Below are positions 1 through 5,568 of a stretch of DNA of 6,336 nucleotides, piece after piece (positions within the stretch are counted from its first letter, which is position 1; every line of letters begins with the position of its first letter). The notes under the pieces were generated by a model, which did not search any database, was not told where the DNA came from, and saw only the letters and a program-made list of their open reading frames with translations. The stretch is from Candidatus Latescibacterota bacterium. GTDB taxonomy: Bacteria > JAAXHH01 > JABIQT01. A program made the translations under genes and the position numbers. The stretch spans positions 1 through 6,336 of the forward strand of contig JABIQT010000488.1 of the NCBI GenBank assembly GCA_018667995.1, written 5' to 3'.

Positions 1-379
1 GCATGCGCTTCTCGACCGCGCGCTCAACGACACGCTCTATTGTGGCTTTTCGCGGTGGCTTGGATATGAAGTCATAGGCCCCATCTTTAATAGCTTCGAC
101 GGCCTCCTCTACAGTACCGTGCCCCGTTATGATAACAACTTCTATGTCGGGATTCACGGTCTTGGACGCCTTGAGAAGTTCCAACCCGTCCATCTTGGGC
201 ATCCGCAGATCAGCAAGGAGAACATCCACATTCCTTGACTGAATTACGTCCAGAGCTTCTCGTCCGTCGGCTGCCAGTTCTGGCAGAAAGCCCTGTCGCG
301 TAACAATCCGGGCAAGGGCATTGCGGATCTCCACTTCGTCATCGGCTATCAGTATGACGGGCTTGGTATTTTCGCTCAT
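1..379 (-). CDS. NtrC-type two-component response regulator, receiver domain (3' end cut by window)
   Basis: I translated this by hand from the complementary strand. The start codon is the ATG at 379-377, and 126 codons are visible before the window edge, so the C-terminal part is missing. The visible part is a complete CheY-like receiver domain. It has the acidic pair D13-D14 (IADDE), the phosphoacceptor D57 in LLADLRMPKMDG, T85 in VVIITGHG, and K107 in FISKP. A histidine kinase would phosphorylate D57. The pattern D-x-R-M-P-x-M-D-G, then ITGHGTVEEAVEAIKDGAYDF, is typical of NtrC/AtoC/ZraR-type regulators, where an AAA+ sigma54-activating domain and a Fis-type DNA-binding domain usually follow. 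That is family knowledge, because neither domain is in view. No clear Shine-Dalgarno site precedes the ATG. No partner kinase is visible. The gene is divergent from the dioxygenase gene at 507, so regulation of that gene is possible but unproven. Confidence 0.93.
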   Translation of the reverse strand, partial: MSENTKPVILIADDEVEIRNALARIVTRQGFLPELAADGREALDVIQSRNVDVLLADLRMPKMDGLELLKASKTVNPDIEVVIITGHGTVEEAVEAIKDGAYDFISKPPRKATIERVVERAVEKRM

Positions 380-420
380 ATATAGGAATCGCGTGTAAGG
401 GATTGATCAGGTAAGTGACG

Positions 421-449
421 TTGCAAACATACACAATTGAGTTTATACT
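421..449 (+). promoter_or_regulatory. Putative sigma70-type promoter of the PhyH-family gene
   Basis: A TTGCAA box (421-426) and a TATACT box (444-449) are separated by 17 bases. This is the ideal spacing, with one mismatch to TTGACA at most important positions and a good -10. Transcription would start near 456, giving a leader of about 50 bases before the ATG at 507. The TTGCAA hexamer is self-complementary and lies in the divergent spacer, but no matching -10 box was found for the leftward gene. The call is from base pattern only. Confidence 0.55.
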
Positions 450-506
450 ACGCAACCCTTTCTAACCCCCACAAAGGACCAGGAACCCACACGGAGTCTC
501 CAGACT

Positions 507-1418
507 ATGCCATTGAACATCGAGGATCATGCTTATTCAGTAATGTCATCAGGCTACACTCTTCTCCAAAATCAGATTGGCGAGTCTGATATTACGGCGC
601 TCCGCGAGGCTGTCGATCAAGCGCTTGCAGCGATCGGAAAAGCCCGTGAGCAAGGGCGCAACTATCCGATATTCAACTATCCCTCGACACAGTGCATGTA
701 CTGTTGGGGCGACGCCTGCCTGGATCTCCTTGAACATGAAACAATACACGGTCTAACAGCGGAACTGATGCGGGAGTATCGACTCTGGGGCTATAATATG
801 CTTGCCAGAGCTCCGAGTACCGGCGGCAGTCCCCCGGGAGCCTTGAAGCTTGAGGAGGGGATTGGCCTCCACCAGGATTTCAGTATTCCGTTCCATGGAT
901 CGCCGCGTCCTTTCTACCTTTGGCACTTTGTCTGTCTTGATGATGTGACCCCCGAGAATGGCGCCACATGGGTTGTCCCTGGAAGTCATCGAGCAACGGA
1001 CCTGTCCCTGCCAAAACACGGGGCACACCGTACGTTCACCGGTGGCTCAGCGCAGCAGATCTGCGCAAAGGCAGGAGATATCCTCACACTTAATCCCTGT
1101 TGTTACCACACGCCCGGGCCTAACTATTCTCACAGTTGGCGCAGGTATCTTGCGGTGCAGCTGTGTTACATCACGCTGCCCCCGCTTCATGACCATTGGT
1201 CCATCGCTGGCCCCTCCGTTCAGCGTAAAGTTTCAATCCGTACACGCAAAATGTTGCGGGGAGATTACGAGGGTTTCGCATATCCCCATGCGGCCAGCGG
1301 ATATGTTCTTCCGGATGGATGGGAAACGGACGGTAATCCGTTTGCGGAAGCTCCGAATGAAATGGGACAGCACTCAGCCATGCGACAACTCGCAGCCCTG
1401 CGCCATCCGGAACATTGA
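507..1418 (+). CDS. Phytanoyl-CoA dioxygenase (PhyH) family Fe(II)/2-oxoglutarate-dependent oxygenase
   Basis: The protein has 303 residues, within the usual range for bacterial PhyH proteins. The iron-binding facial triad is readable: H122 and D124 in the HxD motif GLHQDFSIPFHG, and the distal H201 in NPCCYHTPG. R212 or R213 (SWRRYLAVQ) is placed to bind the 2-oxoglutarate carboxylate. Between them, CLDDVTPENGATWVVPGSHR is the classic PhyH core. The protein is predicted to be cytoplasmic, with no signal peptide, and to hydroxylate a small molecule using O2 and 2-oxoglutarate. The substrate cannot be read from sequence, since the family spans fatty acyl-CoAs, ectoine, phosphonates and many secondary metabolites. 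It is rich in cysteine (C63, C66, C71, C143, C186, C198, C199, C220), which is unusual. A GGAG at 493-496 lies ten bases before the ATG. It stands alone between a divergent regulator and moaA, so the context gives no substrate clue. Confidence 0.9.
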   Translation: MPLNIEDHAYSVMSSGYTLLQNQIGESDITALREAVDQALAAIGKAREQGRNYPIFNYPSTQCMYCWGDACLDLLEHETIHGLTAELMREYRLWGYNMLARAPSTGGSPPGALKLEEGIGLHQDFSIPFHGSPRPFYLWHFVCLDDVTPENGATWVVPGSHRATDLSLPKHGAHRTFTGGSAQQICAKAGDILTLNPCCYHTPGPNYSHSWRRYLAVQLCYITLPPLHDHWSIAGPSVQRKVSIRTRKMLRGDYEGFAYPHAASGYVLPDGWETDGNPFAEAPNEMGQHSAMRQLAALRHPEH

Positions 1419-1448
1419 CAGGGCTCCGAGCCGGGCGTATATTTCCGT

Positions 1449-1558
1449 TGATTTATCACATTAATCTCTGCTAACACAGATCAAGTGATTGTCTACCAGT
1501 CTTGTCGTGCACCGGCCCATGAACCTTCAAGAAGTTACCGCGGTAGTGCGTGAACACG
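1449..1558. other. Palindrome-rich spacer upstream of moaA
   Basis: The 210-base gap from 1419 to 1628 contains five short inverted repeats: TGAT-TT-ATCA (1449-1458), ATCA-AG-TGAT (1480-1489), CTTC-AA-GAAG (1525-1534), the perfect palindrome TACCGCGGTA (1536-1545) and CGTG-AA-CACG (1549-1558). The last three follow one another within 34 bases. They could be protein-binding sites or part of an RNA leader. I could not match the region to the known Moco riboswitch pattern. Some such repeats are expected by chance, so this is only a pointer. Confidence 0.3.
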
Positions 1559-1587
1559 AGTGGAAGATGCGTCTTTTCGCTTGCATA

Positions 1588-1609
1588 TATAATTAAGTCT
1601 ACTAACTTA
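1588..1609 (+). promoter_or_regulatory. Putative -10 box and adjacent inverted repeat before moaA
   Basis: A perfect TATAAT lies at 1588-1593 in an AT-rich stretch, 35 bases before the moaA start codon. No convincing -35 hexamer is found 16-18 bases upstream, so the promoter would be weak or activator-dependent. Immediately downstream, TAAGT (1594-1598) and ACTTA (1605-1609) form a five-base inverted repeat around CTACTA, in the place where an operator would overlap the transcription start. Assignment is by pattern only. Confidence 0.4.
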
Positions 1610-1628
1610 GTCATGTATAAGGTTTCTT

Positions 1629-2621
1629 ATGGCACAACAGCTCATAGATGGTTTCGGCAGAGCGATCAATAATCTTCGAATTTCAGTCACAGATCAGTGC
1701 AACTTCCGATGTACGTATTGTATGCCGGAAGAAGGTATGATTTTTATGCCGCGTGACGAGATCTTGACGTTCGAGGAGATTACCAGATTCGCCACAATAG
1801 CAGCCCGTCTCGGCATCAATAAATTACGGCTGACGGGCGGTGAACCTACGTTGCGCAAGGATCTACCGGTCTTGGTCAAGATGCTGGCGGATGTGCCAGG
1901 CATCGATGACATGGCAATGACGACCAACGGATTTCTGCTTAAGAAAATGGCACGGGATCTTCATGAAGCCGGACTACCCAGAGTCAACGTCAGTATCGAT
2001 ACGCTGGACCGCCAGAAGTTTAAGGATATGACGCGGCGCGACGCTCTTGAAAAGGTTCTGGAGGGATTGGAGGAAGCCGAGAAGTACTTTTCCCTGCCCA
2101 TAAAGATCAATGCCGTCGCCATACGTGATTTTACCGAAGAAGAACTCGTTGATTTCGCGGCCCTCGCCCGAACCAGGAATTACCAAATCAGATTCATCGA
2201 GTTCATGCCGCTTGACGCCGATAGGACCTGGACCCGTGATCAGGTGTTGACGGGTGCCGAGATCGTCGACAAGATCTCCGCGATATGGCCTCTCGAGCCT
2301 GTCAGGAGACCGGAGCAGAGAGAGCCGGCCGACCTCTTCAGATTCAAGGATGGCAAAGGTGAAATCGGTTTGATTGCATCCGTGAGTGAACCGTTCTGTG
2401 CCAACTGCAACAGAATAAGGATTACGGCCGAGGGCAAGTTGCGGACGTGCCTCTTTTCATTGAATGAGATAGACATTAAAGCCTTATTGCGTGGGACTGC
2501 GTCAGACGAAGAGATATCACACACCATCATAGACGCCGTAAGCAAGAAGGAAGCCGGACACCAGATCAATGATCCAGACTTCATACAGCCAGAGCGCACC
2601 ATGTCGTCCATTGGCGGATAG
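1629..2621 (+). CDS. moaA: GTP 3',8-cyclase MoaA (molybdenum cofactor biosynthesis, radical SAM)
   Basis: The protein has 330 residues, the full family length. The radical-SAM cluster cysteines are C24, C28 and C31 (CNFRCTYC), and the GGEP motif for S-adenosylmethionine binding is at 70-73. The second, C-terminal [4Fe-4S] cluster that binds GTP is formed by C257, C260 and C274 (PFCANCNRIRIT...LRTC). The protein ends in Gly329-Gly330, the conserved tail that MoaA needs for catalysis. Together these identify MoaA, which converts GTP to 3',8-cyclo-7,8-dihydro-GTP, the first step toward cyclic pyranopterin monophosphate. MoaC performs the next step and is not in this window. TAAGG (1618-1622) is a ribosome-binding site six bases before the ATG. 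The next gene, a MoeB fusion in the same pathway, starts 70 bases downstream with no terminator between, so the two are probably cotranscribed. Both clusters are oxygen-labile in the family. Confidence 0.97.
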   Translation: MAQQLIDGFGRAINNLRISVTDQCNFRCTYCMPEEGMIFMPRDEILTFEEITRFATIAARLGINKLRLTGGEPTLRKDLPVLVKMLADVPGIDDMAMTTNGFLLKKMARDLHEAGLPRVNVSIDTLDRQKFKDMTRRDALEKVLEGLEEAEKYFSLPIKINAVAIRDFTEEELVDFAALARTRNYQIRFIEFMPLDADRTWTRDQVLTGAEIVDKISAIWPLEPVRRPEQREPADLFRFKDGKGEIGLIASVSEPFCANCNRIRITAEGKLRTCLFSLNEIDIKALLRGTASDEEISHTIIDAVSKKEAGHQINDPDFIQPERTMSSIGG

Positions 2622-2691
2622 TGCAACATAACCTGAGCTCGTAGGCAGGCAGATCGTATGTGGCAGAGCGGGAAAAACAAGGAGTACTGAA

Positions 2692-3870
2692 ATGGCACGA
2701 TTGACATCGCAGGAGTTGCTTGCCAAGACGAGAAGTGAGATCAAAGAGATCTCAATGGGCGAACTAAAGAACAAACTCGCGAACGGTGATGATTTTGTTC
2801 TAGTAGATACGCGTGAACAGGACGAATATGCGCAGGGTTTTATAGGCGAGGCCACGCACATACCGCGCGGATTTCTTGAACTTCGTATCGAAGCGCTTGA
2901 GCCGGACCGCGACAAAGAGATTGTGCTCTACTGTGCTGGCGGTAACCGGTCGGCGTTGGCGGCAAAATCACTTGAAGCCATGGGTTATACAGACGTCATT
3001 TCCATGGCGGAAGGGTTCAATGGATGGCGCGATGCCGGATTTGAAGTCGCACAAGAGAGGACGCTAAACACGGAAGAGCGGGAGCGCTACTCCAGACACC
3101 TGATTGTTCCGGAGATTGGCGAACGTGGACAGGTTAAGATTATAGAATCCAAAGTTCTCCTCGTAGGCACAGGGGGCCTTGGCTCACCATCAGCTTTCTA
3201 TCTGGCAGCGGCAGGTGTAGGAACGCTCGGACTGGTCGACTTCGACACGGTCGATGTCACGAACCTGCAGCGGCAGATTATCCATGGTACCAGTGATGTA
3301 GGACGGCCCAAAGTGGTCTCAGCCACAGAGACGATTAACGATTTGAATCCGGGTGTTAAAGTCGTTCAGCACGAGGAACGGTTAGTTTCCGACAACATCA
3401 TGGATATCATCAAGGATTACGACATCGTGGTTGATGGTTGTGACAACTTCGAGACAAGGTATCTTGTCAACGATGCTTGCGTCATGGCTGGCAAACCAAA
3501 TGTACACGGAAGTATCTACCAGTTTGACGGATACGCTACGGTCTTCCATCCTGGTGAGGGGCCGTGCTATCGATGCCTCTATGCCGAGCCACCACCACCG
3601 GGCGCTGTGCCAAGTTGCGACGAGGCAGGGGTGCTTGGGGTGCTGCCAGGCACCATTGGCCTGATCCAAGCCACGGAAACACTAAAGCTGATCCTCGGCG
3701 TTGGTGATACCCTTGTTGGCCGAGTGTTGATGTACGATGCGTTGGATATGACCTTTCAGACATTCAACGTACCCAAGGATCCATCATGCCCACTTTGTGG
3801 TGAGAACCCAACGATACACGAGCTGATCGACTATCAGGCATTCTGTGGAATCACGGCGGCTGGGGGCTGA
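2692..3870 (+). CDS. moeB: Rhodanese-MoeB fusion: sulfur-carrier protein adenylyltransferase with N-terminal rhodanese domain
   Basis: The protein has 392 residues. Residues about 18-118 are a rhodanese domain with the active-site loop CAGGNRS and nucleophile C81, preceded by LVDTREQDEY. Residues about 125-388 are a ThiF/MoeB E1-like domain. It contains ERYSRHLIVPEIG, the nucleotide-binding GTGGLG (159-164), DFDTVDVTNLQRQ (183-195), and the structural zinc cysteine pairs C292/C295 and C366/C369. C309 in VPSCDEAGVLG is the conserved cysteine that takes part in sulfur transfer in related eukaryotic proteins. MoeB activates the C-terminal glycine of MoaD with ATP, and the rhodanese would bring persulfide sulfur. 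In MOCS3/Uba4 and mycobacterial MoeZ the rhodanese is C-terminal, so the order here is reversed. The protein ends in Gly-Gly. AAGGAG (2679-2684) lies seven bases before the ATG. It could also serve tRNA thiolation or another sulfur carrier, as no MoaD is in view. Confidence 0.92.
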   Translation: MARLTSQELLAKTRSEIKEISMGELKNKLANGDDFVLVDTREQDEYAQGFIGEATHIPRGFLELRIEALEPDRDKEIVLYCAGGNRSALAAKSLEAMGYTDVISMAEGFNGWRDAGFEVAQERTLNTEERERYSRHLIVPEIGERGQVKIIESKVLLVGTGGLGSPSAFYLAAAGVGTLGLVDFDTVDVTNLQRQIIHGTSDVGRPKVVSATETINDLNPGVKVVQHEERLVSDNIMDIIKDYDIVVDGCDNFETRYLVNDACVMAGKPNVHGSIYQFDGYATVFHPGEGPCYRCLYAEPPPPGAVPSCDEAGVLGVLPGTIGLIQATETLKLILGVGDTLVGRVLMYDALDMTFQTFNVPKDPSCPLCGENPTIHELIDYQAFCGITAAGG

Positions 3871-3950
3871 CCCTCTGGTTATAGCGTCTCTCGCGTGGCC
3901 TTCTTGACCCTAGAGGAAAACCTTGCCATAGACGGTTTTTGTATTATTAT

Positions 3951-3999
3951 AATGGCCCGTATCAGGCATTCAATTCTGAGTGCCTTACGGGCCATTTTT
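3951..3999 (+). terminator. Strong Rho-independent terminator after the moaA-moeB pair
   Basis: The outer stem pairs 3951-3961 (AATGGCCCGTA) with 3986-3996 over 11 perfect base pairs. After a two-base bulge (TC), an inner stem pairs 3964-3972 with 3977-3985, with one G-T wobble, around the tetraloop ATTC. A run of five T (3995-3999) follows and overlaps the base of the stem. It ends the moaA-moeB transcript 81 bases after the stop codon. A weaker hairpin just upstream (AAAACC at 3917-3922 with GGTTTT at 3934-3939) also runs into T residues and may add to termination. Confidence 0.88.
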
Positions 4000-4081
4000 G
4001 TATGATATGCGGAACAACCCTTCAATAGACCAAACCAACCTCACAGTTGATGTGAATGTACCGCACTAAGAAAGGAAAATC

Positions 4082-4972
4082 ATGGCAACCAGAATTGGAT
4101 TTATAGGTCTCGGCATCATGGGAAAACCCATGTGTCGGAACCTGATGAAGGCTGGCTTCTCGTGTACTATCAATACCCGGACAGCATCCAAAGCAGACGA
4201 ATTGGTAGCAGAGGGCGCTACTTGGGCAGGCACACCGAAAGAAGTTGCTTCCCAGTCCGATGTGATCGTCACAATTGTGACCGACACGCCGGATGTGGAG
4301 CGCGTCTTACTTGGTGATGGTGGCGTGATAGAGGGCGCCTCCGCAGGCTCCGTCGTCATTGACATGAGCACCATCTCTCCTTCGACAACGCGCGATATGT
4401 CGGCGGCTCTGGAGGCTAAAGGTGTCGACATGCTTGACGCGCCGGTCAGTGGCGGAGACACGGGAGCAATAGCCGGTACCCTTTCGATAATGGTTGGTGG
4501 CAAGCAAGAGGTATTCGATCGGTGTTTACCCGTTTTCGAGGCCATGGGTAAGAACATCAATCTTATCGGAAGCATTGGCGCCGGACAGATGACAAAGCTC
4601 TGCAATCAGGTGGCCGTCAGTGTTGCAAACCTGGCCATGGCTGAAGCCCTGATACTGGGCGCCAAAGCCGGTCTTGATCTCGAGAAGATGCTCGCGGCCA
4701 TTAGTGGTGGCGCGGCCGGCTCCTGGCAGCTTTCAAATCTCGCTCCCAGAATCATAAAGCGTGATTTCGATCCCGGCTTCATGGTCAAACTCCAGCAAAA
4801 GGACCTGCGACTCGTCCTCGGGGCAGCAAACGAATTGGGCATCGGATTACCCGGTGTAAGCATCGCCCACCAGCTATTCAATACCATTGAGGCAGCGGGT
4901 GAAGGAGACGAAGGTACACAAGCACTCGTCAAAGCCCTGGAGCGTATGTCAGGCGTAGAAGCAAAGGGATAG
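4082..4972 (+). CDS. Beta-hydroxyacid dehydrogenase, 2-hydroxy-3-oxopropionate (tartronate semialdehyde) reductase-like
   Basis: The protein has 296 residues, the usual length for the 3-hydroxyisobutyrate dehydrogenase family. The Rossmann dinucleotide motif is GLGIMG (9-14). Arg33 and Thr34 after the second strand (NTRT) favour NADPH by analogy with relatives. The substrate motif DAPVSGG is at 119-125, and the catalytic lysine is K172 in TKLCNQ, with N175 beside it. K240 in QQKDL is the second conserved lysine. The segments GFIGLGIMGKPM, MLDAPVSGG..AI.GTLS and IGAG..TKL.NQ resemble E. coli GarR, which reduces tartronate semialdehyde to glycerate. Other family members act on 3-hydroxyisobutyrate, 4-hydroxybutyrate or succinic semialdehyde, so the substrate is uncertain and no symbol is given. 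AAAGGA (4071-4076) lies five bases before the ATG. The gene follows the moaA-moeB terminator, so it needs its own promoter; TATGAT at 4001-4006 could be a -10 box but has no good -35. Confidence 0.85.
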   Translation: MATRIGFIGLGIMGKPMCRNLMKAGFSCTINTRTASKADELVAEGATWAGTPKEVASQSDVIVTIVTDTPDVERVLLGDGGVIEGASAGSVVIDMSTISPSTTRDMSAALEAKGVDMLDAPVSGGDTGAIAGTLSIMVGGKQEVFDRCLPVFEAMGKNINLIGSIGAGQMTKLCNQVAVSVANLAMAEALILGAKAGLDLEKMLAAISGGAAGSWQLSNLAPRIIKRDFDPGFMVKLQQKDLRLVLGAANELGIGLPGVSIAHQLFNTIEAAGEGDEGTQALVKALERMSGVEAKG

Positions 4973-5068
4973 TGAAGATACGGCACCAATAGAGCTGATT
5001 GATATTTCGATCGGATGTCTCGTTGTTAACCTGTTGGAATACTGAGCTTCTGTAATTAATGGATACCT

Positions 5069-5545
5069 ATGAAAAGTAATACCGTGGTAACGATCTTTGG
5101 AATGGTTTCGGTATGTGCGGCCGTCCTTCTTCTCGCGCTAGGCGGTTCCGAGGATACCGCCATTCCTCAAACCCCGGCGGATCATGGGAAGCGTCTCTTT
5201 CGCGTCCAAGGGTGTTCGTCGTGCCATGCCATAGGTGGCGGGGTATCCCGAGGTCCCGATCTGGCAGGACTGATCACCAGACTGGAGGGGCGTTTAAGCG
5301 ATGCGGAGTATCAACGCCACCTTAATATGCTAGAGGAAAGCCGGTCAGATGTGTATCAGCTGTTCACCGACGACTATGCGGAGATTTTGGCCGCGCCGGC
5401 TGGCGAGGCGCGCATACGCATCTGGCTTCGTGCCCATTTCAAGAATCCTCGATTTGACCACTTCATGGGACGTATGCCCACATTTGCCCATCTGACGCCC
5501 CAGCAAGTTGACCAACTGACCGAATATCTGTTTACCTTACGATAG
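5069..5545 (+). CDS. Membrane-anchored monohaem cytochrome c
   Basis: The protein has 158 residues. A hydrophobic segment at about 5-25, after a short basic start (MKSN), acts as signal anchor or signal peptide, placing the rest in the periplasm. One haem-binding motif, CSSCH, sits at 49-53, where C49 and C52 hold the haem and H53 is the proximal ligand. M136 in GRMPTFAHLT is the likely distal ligand, followed by the C-terminal helix LTPQQVDQLTEYLFTLR. This is a class I cytochrome c and would carry electrons. H53 and M136 are 83 residues apart, wider than in small class I cytochromes, because of an acidic insert at about 70-110. The ribosome-binding site is poor (TGGAT near 5060). The ATG at 5069 is chosen because it gives the signal segment directly. 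ilvD starts 23 bases after the stop, implying cotranscription; the electron donor and acceptor are unknown. Confidence 0.87.
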   Translation: MKSNTVVTIFGMVSVCAAVLLLALGGSEDTAIPQTPADHGKRLFRVQGCSSCHAIGGGVSRGPDLAGLITRLEGRLSDAEYQRHLNMLEESRSDVYQLFTDDYAEILAAPAGEARIRIWLRAHFKNPRFDHFMGRMPTFAHLTPQQVDQLTEYLFTLR

Positions 5546-5568
5546 ACCCGAATCTGGAGAACACAAAA

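Noticed and set aside
380-506. Sigma54 promoter, given the NtrC-type regulator beside it
   Set aside because: No TGGCAC-N5-TTGC-like element with GG/GC spacing was found on either strand of the spacer.
1394-1425. Inverted repeat AGCCCTG...CAGGGCT spanning the PhyH stop codon, as a terminator
   Set aside because: The loop is 18 bases and no T-run follows, so it does not look like an intrinsic terminator.
958-1464. A 168-codon open frame in a shifted frame over the PhyH gene
   Set aside because: It overlaps a gene with intact catalytic motifs, shows no recognisable domain, and has the arginine/serine/proline-rich look of a frame-shifted reading.
1419-1628. Molybdenum cofactor riboswitch upstream of moaA
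   Set aside because: The position is right, but I could not align the known conserved segments or the long paired architecture; only short isolated palindromes are present.
2240-2915. Two antisense open frames covering the moaA end and moeB start
   Set aside because: Both are opposite coding sequence with clear family motifs and lack a plausible ribosome-binding site or homology signature.
4066-4605. A 179-codon antisense open frame over the beta-hydroxyacid dehydrogenase
   Set aside because: It is the complement of a well-supported gene and has low-complexity Ser/Pro/Thr-rich content without motifs.
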